5,668 nt of DNA from an uncultured Clostridium sp. (GCA_958413095.1 CATYUF010000082.1:1-5668); one strand, 5' to 3'. Counted from the first letter of the stretch, positions 1-5,668 are shown. Made by a program: numbers and translations. The notes: generated by a model not told the origin, from the sequence alone.

Positions 1-76
1 TTGCTTTGCTTTCCCCCTGTATGAAGGGATTTATCAATTATGTCCGGATATCAGTACTTTTAAAATAACTTTTTTG

Positions 77-122
77 GCTTTTTATGGTTTTACGGCTTTA
101 GCGCTCAGTTCTACCATAAAGC
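77..122 (-). other. Inverted repeat across the stop codon; possible DGR hairpin/cruciform
   Basis: TTTATGGT (81-88) and ACCATAAA (113-120) form a perfect 8-bp inverted repeat with a 24-base loop. GC at 77-78 and 121-122 adds two pairs beyond a two-base bulge. The loop contains the palindrome AGCGCT (100-105). The right arm covers the last two codons and the first base of the stop codon. In studied DGRs a hairpin/cruciform just beyond the variable region helps target retrohoming, so the placement fits, but the loop is longer than in classical examples. It could also simply be a transcript 3'-end hairpin; no clear U-tract follows. Confidence 0.4.
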
Positions 123-1556
123 TGGGCGAAAAGAAAGGTCGAAGTAGCTGTAAGAAGTGGTATCGCTAGTGCGGACGGCAGCTGGAGAGTTAGAAGCAAC
201 GTTGTAATCGCCTCCCCTAATAACACTCGGATAGCTAGTATTCGTGATTTTTTCTAATGTCCATTCAAATTCATTTCCAGCTAAATCATATATATTTAAC
301 ACACTATTTCTTTCTGTTGCTCCTGTTGTTAATAATACACTACTATCTGGTTTTGTATATGTTCCTTTTACTTCTGTAAATGTAGCTCCATAATCTGTTG
401 AATATTTTCCTTTTGTTACTTCAAATGTAGCGTTTCTATAATTTCCCCATGTTGTACTATCATTTTTTAATTCTACTTGTGTTTTTCCTTGTTTATTTTC
501 TATATGTTTTAACACTAAGTCCCATTGGATTCCAAACATTAAACTACTTGTTCTTCCTCCTGTTGCTAATTCTTTTGATTTTTCTTGGGCTTGTTTATTT
601 GTTACATAATTATATGGATATGTTCCTTCTTGAATTACTGGTGTTGTTAATGGTGTATCTTTTGATGTTCTTAATGTTTCTGTTCCAACCTCATATTTTC
701 CTATATAAAATCCTCCATTTTCATATACACTTTTTAACATTGCTTTTTTATGGTTATTATATTCATCTTTACTTGCAAATCCATGTTGGGCTTCTGAATA
801 CCACTCATCTGTACCACTTCCTCTATAAGCTTCTGCATATTTTTGCATTGTACTTTCTATTTTAGCATAATCTTCTGAATTTGCTGTTGCCGTTCCTCCA
901 TTATATTCTGCATTTGCGTATATACTTTTTGGTACTTCTATCCATGTCCATTCATTTCCATTACTATCTTTTATTACTACTCCTTTATTTAAATCTTTTT
1001 CTACTACTGTTGCTCCTGTTGGTAAAAATGGTGTTGTATCTGCTGTTGATGGTAAATCTCCCCCTGTTCCTGGCTCATCTGGTGTTCCTGGTGTTTGTCC
1101 ATTTCCTGCTATTTCTCCATTTTGCTCTACTGTATATTCATTTTTACTATCTGCATATTTTACTACTAAACTTCCACTTTCTCCTGCTTCTACTGTTACA
1201 TTTTTTGCTCCATCATCTTCTAATTGTTTTTGCAATTCTGCTGGTGTTACTTGTGTTGAAACATTATCTGCTTGTTTTTTCATTTTCAAACTTTGCATTG
1301 CTAATTTTATTTGCTCTTTTTCTGTCCCTGCTATATTTGCTTCTTTTGCTTCTTTTGCTTGGGTTAATATTCCATTATCTCCTGTTAACATTGCTATACT
1401 TACTCCCGCAAGGATTAGCAATACTATGATTGTGATTACCAATGCTATTAATGTTATACCTTTTGATGATTTTTTCAATTCTTTTATTTTTGTAATTTTA
1501 CTTTTTGAATTGTTTTTTTCTTTCATATTTCTGTCTTGTTCTTCTAAATTACTCAT
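111..1556 (-). CDS. Prepilin-like, CLec/FGE-fold surface protein; probable DGR target
   Basis: Probable secreted or cell-surface ligand-binding protein of 481 residues; the ligand is unknown. A basic leader (residues 1-32) precedes KGITLIALV, a type IV prepilin-like cleavage motif with likely processing after Gly33. A hydrophobic segment (34-57) and a charged helical stretch (about 62-96) follow. A small domain (100-150) leads to a Gly/Pro/Thr linker (151-171), then a C-terminal fold of the C-type-lectin/formylglycine-generating-enzyme group (about 175-481). Family-style landmarks are NEWTWIEVP (201-209), GFYIGKYEVG (282-291), IYDLAGNEFEWTLE (422-435), IRGG (446-449) and the terminal SFRPALW. 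The protein has no cysteine, so enzyme activity of the FGE type is excluded and binding is more likely. The ATG at 1556 has a strong GAGGGAGG site; Met11 lacks one. The usual pilin Glu at mature position 5 is Ala38. The last 45 codons look like a DGR variable region. Domain calls are from motif recognition only. Confidence 0.85.
   Translation of the reverse strand: MSNLEEQDRNMKEKNNSKSKITKIKELKKSSKGITLIALVITIIVLLILAGVSIAMLTGDNGILTQAKEAKEANIAGTEKEQIKLAMQSLKMKKQADNVSTQVTPAELQKQLEDDGAKNVTVEAGESGSLVVKYADSKNEYTVEQNGEIAGNGQTPGTPDEPGTGGDLPSTADTTPFLPTGATVVEKDLNKGVVIKDSNGNEWTWIEVPKSIYANAEYNGGTATANSEDYAKIESTMQKYAEAYRGSGTDEWYSEAQHGFASKDEYNNHKKAMLKSVYENGGFYIGKYEVGTETLRTSKDTPLTTPVIQEGTYPYNYVTNKQAQEKSKELATGGRTSSLMFGIQWDLVLKHIENKQGKTQVELKNDSTTWGNYRNATFEVTKGKYSTDYGATFTEVKGTYTKPDSSVLLTTGATERNSVLNIYDLAGNEFEWTLEKITNTSYPSVIRGGDYNVASNSPAAVRTSDTTSYSYFDLSFRPALW
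114..248 (-). other. Candidate DGR variable region (VR) at the 3' end of the gene
   Basis: The codons for residues 437-481 differ sharply from the rest of the gene. Of these 45 codons, 21 end in G or C, many of them NNC (tac, aac, gtc, agc, acc, ttc, gac, cgc). Of the 38 codons just before (399-436), only 2 do. The region encodes the lectin-fold end from just after EWTLEK to SFRPALW. In known DGRs a template repeat rich in AAC/AAT codons is copied with adenine mutagenesis into exactly this place, leaving NNC/NNT codons at ligand-facing positions. The length (about 135 bases) fits known variable regions. Best candidates for diversified residues are 451-454, 461-467 and 469-474. No template repeat is present in the window, so this is an inference from codon pattern, position and fold. 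Confidence 0.7.
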
Positions 1557-1564
1557 TTTATTTT

Positions 1565-1572
1565 CCTCCCTC
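1565..1572 (-). promoter_or_regulatory. Ribosome binding site of the prepilin-like gene
   Basis: GAGGGAGG on the minus strand lies 8 bases before the ATG at 1556. It is a near-ideal Shine-Dalgarno sequence and supports Met1 over the internal Met11, which has only a weak A-rich stretch before it. Confidence 0.85.
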
Positions 1573-1598
1573 TTTTGTTTTCTTTTTACTTTTTTCTT

Positions 1599-1624
1599 TA
1601 TAATTTAAAACATTTTAAATTATA
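1599..1624. promoter_or_regulatory. 12-bp A/T palindrome with embedded -10-like TATAAT
   Basis: TATAATTTAAAA (1599-1610) and TTTTAAATTATA (1613-1624) are perfect reverse complements around a CA centre. The minus-strand TATAAT (1619-1624) would be a consensus -10, but the base run 17 positions upstream is a poor -35. The site lies about 43 bases before the prepilin-like ATG. It may be an operator, a leader hairpin, or chance in very AT-rich DNA. Confidence 0.35.
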
Positions 1625-1645
1625 TCTATAGTATTTTACTTTTTT

Positions 1646-1741
1646 AGATAATTATTCCCATTCTCGCAAATAGCTATCTTTACATTGCACTTTAAACAGA
1701 AATATGAACTTTTCAATGTACTTATCTATTTACAAAAATAG
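1646..1741 (-). promoter_or_regulatory. Possible structured 5' leader of the prepilin-like gene
   Basis: If transcription starts near 1753, the mRNA carries a leader of about 200 bases. Reading the minus strand, three stem-loops can be drawn. The first is a 6-bp stem at 1726-1731/1736-1741. The second is a 7-bp stem, 1681-1687/1714-1720, with a 26-base loop. The third is a 10-position stem, 1646-1655/1670-1679, with one G-U pair and one mismatch. The third encloses the only G-rich loop of the region (1656-1669). I do not recognise a known riboswitch class; c-di-GMP consensus elements were looked for by eye and not seen. The stems are AT-rich and individually weak. Confidence 0.25.
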
Positions 1742-1760
1742 GTCTAACTCTTACGCTTAT

Positions 1761-1790
1761 AGTATATATAAATTATATGCTTTTTGTCAA
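1761..1790 (-). promoter_or_regulatory. Candidate sigma-A promoter for the prepilin-like gene
   Basis: The minus strand has a perfect -35, TTGACA (1785-1790), and a -10, TATACT (1761-1766), 18 bases apart; TATATA at a 16-base spacing is an alternative. A start near 1753 would leave a leader of about 200 bases before the ATG. It is the only TTGACA I found by eye on the minus strand of this intergenic region. Confidence 0.5.
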
Positions 1791-1874
1791 TGGTTATTTT
1801 TGGCATTTAATTTTTTTATTTTTTTGAATATATTTTTTTATTCTGTTCATAATAATCTTATAAGGTTAATAATA

Positions 1875-2243
1875 GTTGAGCAAAGAATATTACTAGATTA
1901 TTTATTAGTTTATTAATATTCGAGCAAAGATGTATATTAGTGTATTAAATATATTAATATATGTCGGCGATAAGAGTATATTATTTATTTTTAAGCTATA
2001 TTTTATATTTTATTTCTTGTTATTTTTATATGGTTGAAAAGATAAGTAATATATTTGAGCTAAGATTATTCTTATATTTGATGTGGTTATTATTAGTCCT
2101 GTAATTTAGGATGAATATAGTTACTAAAAGTGTATTAATAGTCGAGTGACTGATTAATATATGTGGTTGATAGCTTATTTATATAGTAATATATATTAGG
2201 TTTGAAAATTATGTATATTAGTTTTAACTAAGATTATTATTAG
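1875..2243. repeat. Cluster of degenerate ~21-base repeats in the intergenic region
   Basis: This gene-free stretch contains about eight to ten diverged copies of a unit close to TTGAGCTAAGATTATTATTAG. The clearest copies start at 1876, 1920, 2055 and 2223; weaker ones start at 1964, 2034, 2142, 2167 and 2202. Exact shared words include GAGCAAAGA (1878 and 1922), CTAAGATTATT (2060 and 2228), ATGTATATTAG (1930 and 2211) and ATTAATATATGT (1953 and 2153). The first three copies are exactly 44 bases apart. Plus-strand G outnumbers C by 60 to 18 over 1861-2250, the reverse of the flanking genes. No open frame of interest was found. The function is unknown: a protein-binding array, an RNA gene or a decayed tandem repeat are all possible. 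Confidence 0.5.
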
Positions 2244-2252
2244 CTTTATAGA

Positions 2253-2289
2253 TTAAAGGCATATAACTGTTTAAGTCATATGCCTTTAA
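2253..2289 (-). terminator. Stem-loop after gyrB, probable terminator or 3' stabiliser
   Basis: TTAAAGGCATAT (2253-2264) and ATATGCCTTTAA (2278-2289) form a perfect 12-bp stem with a 13-base loop. It starts three bases after the gyrB stop codon. The stem has only three G-C pairs, and the minus-strand sequence after it (TCTATAAAGC) lacks a U-tract. It is therefore not a textbook intrinsic terminator, though its place at the operon end makes a 3'-end role likely. Confidence 0.5.
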
Positions 2290-2292
2290 AAA

Positions 2293-4221
2293 TTATATAT
2301 CAAGATTTTTTACATATTTTGCATTTGCTTGAATAAATTGTCTTCTTGGTTCAACTTCGTCTCCCATTAATAAAGTAAATATTTCATCTGCTTTAATTGC
2401 ATCATCCATTGTAACTTTTACTAATGTTCTAGTTTCTGGATTCATTGTTGTTTCCCATAATTGTTCTGGGTTCATTTCCCCTAAACCTTTGTATCTTTGA
2501 AGTGATAAAGTATCTCTTGCAATTCCTTTTTCTTCTAATTCTTTATATGCAACTTCTAAATCTTCATCTGTATAACAATATTTATCTTCCATTCCTCTTT
2601 TTGATAATTTATATAGAGGTGGTTGTGCTAAATATACATTTCCATTTTCTATTAGAGGTCTCATATATCTGAAGAAAAATGTTAATAATAAAGTTCTAAT
2701 ATGCGCACCATCAACATCGGCATCAGCCATAATTATTACTTTTCCATATCTTATTTTAGTTACATCAAATTCAGGTCCAATTCCTGCTCCAATAGCTACA
2801 ATAACTGGATTTAATTTATCATTACCATAAATTTTATCAGCTCTTGCTTTTTCAACATTTAACATTTTTCCCCAAAGAGGTAAAATTGCTTGGAATTTTC
2901 TATCTCTTCCTTGTTTTGCACTTCCTCCAGCAGAGTCTCCCTCAACTATATAAACTTCACATTCTTCTGCGTTTTTACTACTACAATCTGCTAATTTTCC
3001 TGGTAAAGTAGATGTTTCTAAACTACTTTTCTTTCTTACTAATTCCCTAGCTTTTCTTGCTGCTTCTCTTGCTCTTGAAGCACTAATACATTTTTCTAAA
3101 ATAGCTTTTGCTACTTGTGGATTTTCTTCTAAAAATGTTGAAAGAGCTTCATTTACCATACTTTGAACTACTCCTGTAACTTCACTATTTCCTAATTTAG
3201 TCTTTGTTTGTCCTTCAAATTGAGGTTCTTTTACTTTTACAGAAATAACAGCTGTAATTCCTTCTCTTATATCTTCACCTTGTAAATTATTATCTTTTTC
3301 CTTAAGGATATTGTGGTTTCTAGCATAATCATTAAATACTTTTGTAAGCGCTCTTTTAAATCCTTCTAAATGAGTTCCACCTTCTATTGTATTAATATTA
3401 TTTACAAAAGTATAAATATTTTCAGAATAACTAGATGTATATTGTATTGCAATTTCAACAGGTACTTCTCCAGCTTTTTCTATATAAATAGGAGTTTTAT
3501 GTAATTTATCCTTATTTTTATTTAAAAATTCAACAAAAGAAACTAATCCTCCTTCAAAATGGAATTCTGCTTTTTTTGGTGTTTCTTCTCTTTTATCTTC
3601 AATAGTAATTTTTAAACCTTTTGTAAGGAAAGCCATTTCCCTAAATCTTTTCTCTAAAACATCATAATCATAATCTAAACTTTCAAAAATTGTATCATCA
3701 GCTAAAAATCTAACTTTTGTTCCAGTTCCTTTAGCATCTCCAATTTTCTCTAATTTTCTTACAGTTTTTCCTTTTTCAAAGTACATTTGATATAGTCCAC
3801 CATCTCTTTTGATGGTAACTTCTGTCCAATTTGATAAAGCATTTACAACTGAAGCACCAACACCATGAAGTCCTCCTGATACTTTATACCCACTATCTCC
3901 ACCAAATTTTCCACCAGCATGTAAAACTGTATACACTGTTTCTGCTGTTGATATTTTTGTTTTAGGGTGAACTTCTACTGGAATTCCTCTACCATTATCT
4001 TCAACACTAATTATATTTCCTGGCTCTATTTCTATTTTTATGTCAGTACAATATCCTGCTAAAGCTTCATCAACACAGTTATCTACAATTTCATATACCA
4101 TATGATGAAGTCCTCTTACAGATGTACTTCCTATATACATTCCTGGTCTTTTTCTTACGGCTTCTAGTCCTTCTAATACTTGTATTTGTTCTGCACCATA
4201 CTTGTGCTCGTATTTTTCCAT
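2293..4221 (-). CDS. gyrB: DNA gyrase subunit B
   Basis: ATPase subunit of DNA gyrase. With GyrA it forms the A2B2 enzyme that puts negative supercoils into DNA in the cytoplasm. At 642 residues it has the usual length for the short (non-proteobacterial) form. The GHKL ATPase domain shows EIVDN with catalytic Glu44 and Asn48, DNGRGIP (75-81), GGLHGVG (116-122) and the transducer lysine in QTKTKLG (Lys340). The TOPRIM domain shows EGDSAGG (427-433, Glu427) and DADVD (500-504). The tail carries QRYKGLGEMN (575-584), the GyrB rather than ParE form. Trp450 stands where E. coli has Lys447. The ATG at 4221 has a GAGGAGG site (4229-4235) seven bases upstream. It lies 67 bases after recF with no clear promoter between, so co-transcription is likely. 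gyrA does not follow. Confidence 0.98.
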   Translation of the reverse strand: MEKYEHKYGAEQIQVLEGLEAVRKRPGMYIGSTSVRGLHHMVYEIVDNCVDEALAGYCTDIKIEIEPGNIISVEDNGRGIPVEVHPKTKISTAETVYTVLHAGGKFGGDSGYKVSGGLHGVGASVVNALSNWTEVTIKRDGGLYQMYFEKGKTVRKLEKIGDAKGTGTKVRFLADDTIFESLDYDYDVLEKRFREMAFLTKGLKITIEDKREETPKKAEFHFEGGLVSFVEFLNKNKDKLHKTPIYIEKAGEVPVEIAIQYTSSYSENIYTFVNNINTIEGGTHLEGFKRALTKVFNDYARNHNILKEKDNNLQGEDIREGITAVISVKVKEPQFEGQTKTKLGNSEVTGVVQSMVNEALSTFLEENPQVAKAILEKCISASRAREAARKARELVRKKSSLETSTLPGKLADCSSKNAEECEVYIVEGDSAGGSAKQGRDRKFQAILPLWGKMLNVEKARADKIYGNDKLNPVIVAIGAGIGPEFDVTKIRYGKVIIMADADVDGAHIRTLLLTFFFRYMRPLIENGNVYLAQPPLYKLSKRGMEDKYCYTDEDLEVAYKELEEKGIARDTLSLQRYKGLGEMNPEQLWETTMNPETRTLVKVTMDDAIKADEIFTLLMGDEVEPRRQFIQANAKYVKNLDI

Positions 4222-4288
4222 TTTGTTTCCTCCTCTTTCTTGACTATGTTTTACCTTAATTTTGATGAATATTTATATATAATAAAAA

Positions 4289-5362
4289 TTAATCTTCTTT
4301 AAATACTTTTCCATCACGTACATTATATATTAAAATATCTTTATTTTCAAGCTTAATTTTATCAGTACATGTAATTATTACTTGCGCATTGTTAATTTTC
4401 TCTAATAAATGTGTTCTTCTTTTCTCATCTAATTCAGACATAAAATCATCTAATAATAATATAGGGTACTCTCCTATTTCATCATATATAATGTTTAACT
4501 CTGCTATTTTTAATGATAATATAGATGTTCTATGTTGTCCTTGTGACCCATAAATATCTAATTGTTGATTATTTATATATAAAATAAAATCATCTCTATG
4601 TATACCTTTTGTTGTATATCCCTTAATTATATCTAATTTTCTTCTTTCTTTTAATAATCGTAAATATTCTTCTTTATTAATACAATTAGAAATATATTCT
4701 AATCTCAAATTTTCTTTATTATCTGTTATTTCACTATGAATATTTTTTATTTTTTCATTAATTCTATCTAAAAATTCTTTTCTATAATTATATATATTAC
4801 AAGCATATTCTACCAATTTGCTATCCCAAATTTCTAATAAATTCTCATCTTTATTTTGTTCCCTTATTTGTCTTAAATAATTATTTCTTTGTTCAAGAGT
4901 TTTAGAATATAAATTTAAATTATGCATATAATTAGGTTTTAATTGGCTAATCATAATATCTAAAAATCGTCTTCTATTTTGAGGACCACCTTTTAAAATA
5001 TTAATATCATCTGGGGTAAAAATAACAATATTTATATTTCCTAATAGCTCACTTAATTTTTTTAATTTAATACCATTAACAAAAATATTTTTTTTATTTC
5101 CCAAAACTATTTTGATTTTTCCATCTCTGTCTTTTTTTTCATACTCTATTTCTATATTTGAAATATCTTCATTTAACATTATCATTTCACTATCTTTTTT
5201 AGCTCTAAAAGATTTTCCCATACTACTTAAAAAAATAGCTTCAATAATATTCGTTTTTCCTTGAGCATTTTCTCCATAAAAAATATTAATATTTTTTTCT
5301 AATAAAATTTCTTGTTCTTTATAATTTCTAAAATTATTAATTTTAATTTTACTTATCCACAT
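4289..5362 (-). CDS. recF: DNA replication and repair protein RecF
   Basis: SMC/ABC-type ATPase that acts with RecO and RecR to load RecA onto gapped single-stranded DNA during recombinational repair and fork restart. The 357-residue product has the family length. From the ATG, Walker A is GENAQGKT (30-37), the segment FTPDDINILKGGPQNRRRFLD (115-135, given as its key residues Pro117, Asp118, Gly125, Gly126, Arg130-132, Asp135) is typical of RecF, the ABC signature is YGSQGQHRT (271-279), and Walker B with the D-loop is ILLLDDFMSELD (301-312). The frame is open to a TTG at 5374, but GGAG (5369-5372) sits six bases before the ATG at 5362 and overlaps the TTG, so the ATG is chosen. It lies directly upstream of gyrB, as in many Firmicutes origin regions. 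Confidence 0.96.
   Translation of the reverse strand: MWISKIKINNFRNYKEQEILLEKNINIFYGENAQGKTNIIEAIFLSSMGKSFRAKKDSEMIMLNEDISNIEIEYEKKDRDGKIKIVLGNKKNIFVNGIKLKKLSELLGNINIVIFTPDDINILKGGPQNRRRFLDIMISQLKPNYMHNLNLYSKTLEQRNNYLRQIREQNKDENLLEIWDSKLVEYACNIYNYRKEFLDRINEKIKNIHSEITDNKENLRLEYISNCINKEEYLRLLKERRKLDIIKGYTTKGIHRDDFILYINNQQLDIYGSQGQHRTSILSLKIAELNIIYDEIGEYPILLLDDFMSELDEKRRTHLLEKINNAQVIITCTDKIKLENKDILIYNVRDGKVFKED
5353..5361 (+). promoter_or_regulatory. Consensus DnaA box overlapping the recF start
   Basis: TTATCCACA is an exact match to the consensus DnaA box. It covers the first two bases of the recF start codon as read on the plus strand and the codons for Trp2, Ile3 and part of Ser4. I see no second exact copy in the window. 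A lone box near the replication-gene cluster could bind DnaA and regulate recF-gyrB, or be a coincidence of coding sequence. Confidence 0.4.
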
Positions 5363-5368
5363 ATTATT

Positions 5369-5372
5369 CTCC
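5369..5372 (-). promoter_or_regulatory. Ribosome binding site deciding the recF start
   Basis: GGAG on the minus strand lies six bases before ATG at 5362. A longer reading from TTG at 5374 would place the start codon on top of this site and leave no upstream Shine-Dalgarno, only AT-rich sequence. This favours the four-residue shorter RecF. Confidence 0.75.
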
Positions 5373-5497
5373 AATTGTTTATAACTTTTTATTTATTTTG
5401 CATAAAACTTACTTCTTTTAACGTAATTATGTCTACTTACTTTTTGCAAATTTTATTCTTAATAAATTTTTCTTTTTCCTTTATTTGCGTAGTTATT

Positions 5498-5668
5498 TTA
5501 TATCATATTTTTTAACTTGTCCATACTTTTAATGGAAAATACATTTTCAAAAATTATATCTTTAAGAAAAACAAATTTGTTTTTAATATTTTCATTTTTC
5601 AAACTTATTCTTAGATACATTTTTTTCCATTTGTTTTTATCTATTAACTTTTTATTTAGCTCTTTTAT
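5498..5668 (-). CDS. C-terminal end of an unrecognised protein (partial)
   Basis: A minus-strand frame stays open from the window edge for 56 codons and ends in TAA at 5498-5500. In DNA this rich in A and T a stop is expected about every ten codons, so this length is unlikely by chance. The visible residues are Lys-, Asn-, Ile- and Phe-rich (for example KWKKMYLRISLKN and NKFVFLKDIIFENVF) with no recognisable motif. It does not resemble the C-terminus of DnaN or the S4-domain protein often found before recF. An internal ATG (residue 17, codon at 5618-5620) preceded by GGA could also give a 40-residue protein. It is co-directional with recF, 135 bases upstream of its ATG; the gap holds no convincing promoter. 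The product is unknown. Confidence 0.4.
   Translation of the reverse strand: MKELNKKLIDKNKWKKMYLRISLKNENIKNKFVFLKDIIFENVFSIKSMDKLKNMI

Noticed and set aside
15..28. Terminator hairpin CCCT/AGGG downstream of the prepilin-like gene
   Set aside because: Only four pairs with a six-base loop, and no U-tract in either direction.
1..110. DGR template repeat or the start of a reverse transcriptase or accessory gene at the left edge
   Set aside because: The sequence after the stop codon does not resemble the variable region and contains no start codon suitably placed after the AGGGGG at 13-18. Any such gene would begin outside the window.
111..700. Active formylglycine-generating enzyme
   Set aside because: The whole protein lacks cysteine, so the catalytic pair of that family is absent. 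Only the fold is shared.
449..1429. Plus-strand open frames of 138 and 182 codons
   Set aside because: They lie antisense inside the well-supported prepilin-like gene and encode Leu/Phe/Tyr-rich strings typical of shadows of A-rich coding strands.
1704..1916. Plus-strand 70-codon open frame in the intergenic region
   Set aside because: No Shine-Dalgarno before its ATG, a Phe/Leu/Ile/Tyr-rich low-complexity product, and it runs into the repeat cluster. It is best explained by T-rich DNA.
1875..2243. CRISPR array
   Set aside because: The repeats are diverged and irregularly spaced after the first three, with no near-identical repeat and no unique spacers of constant length.
1875..2243. Replication origin (oriC) between gyrB and the next gene
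   Set aside because: The repeat unit is not DnaA-box-like. The nearest resemblances (TGTGGTTAT, TGTGGTTGA) have two or more mismatches, and clostridial origins usually flank dnaA.
5312..5515. Plus-strand 67-codon open frame across the recF start
   Set aside because: Overlaps recF and the upstream partial frame in antisense, with no ribosome binding site and a hydrophobic low-complexity product.

Overview
The window is AT-rich chromosomal DNA. Its coding sequences sit on the minus strand, have strong G-rich Shine-Dalgarno sites and use A/T-ending codons. Together with a recF-gyrB pair, a Firmicutes-style GyrB and a clostridial prepilin-like protein, this points to a member of Clostridia (Bacillota), probably an uncultured gut or anaerobic lineage. 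The assignment is an inference from gene content and style; there is no 16S or other taxonomic marker.

Layout from right to left, in the direction of transcription. 5498-5668 holds the C-terminal end of an unrecognised reading frame cut by the window edge. 4289-5362 is recF, whose ATG start is fixed by a GGAG site and is overlapped by a perfect consensus DnaA box. 67 bases further on comes gyrB (2293-4221), complete and with intact catalytic motifs. recF and gyrB look like one operon from the origin-proximal dnaA-dnaN-recF-gyrB neighbourhood. A 12-bp stem-loop follows the gyrB stop. gyrA, the usual next gene, is not there.

1557-2292 is a 736-base gene-free region. Its right half (about 1875-2243) has a family of degenerate ~21-base repeats and a reversed G/C skew. 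Its left half holds a good candidate promoter for the next gene, a long possible leader with several stem-loops, and a 12-bp all-A/T palindrome just before the ribosome binding site.

111-1556 is the most interesting gene: a 481-residue secreted or surface protein with a prepilin-like N-terminal segment, a Gly/Pro/Thr linker and a C-terminal C-type-lectin/formylglycine-generating-enzyme-like fold. Its last 45 codons switch abruptly to C-ending codons and end in a motif typical of target proteins of diversity-generating retroelements (DGRs). I read 114-248 as a DGR variable region, followed by an inverted repeat around the stop codon. The template repeat, reverse transcriptase and accessory gene are not in the window. 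If they exist they are either beyond base 1 or elsewhere in the genome. The picture is a hypervariable surface-binding protein placed beside core replication genes.
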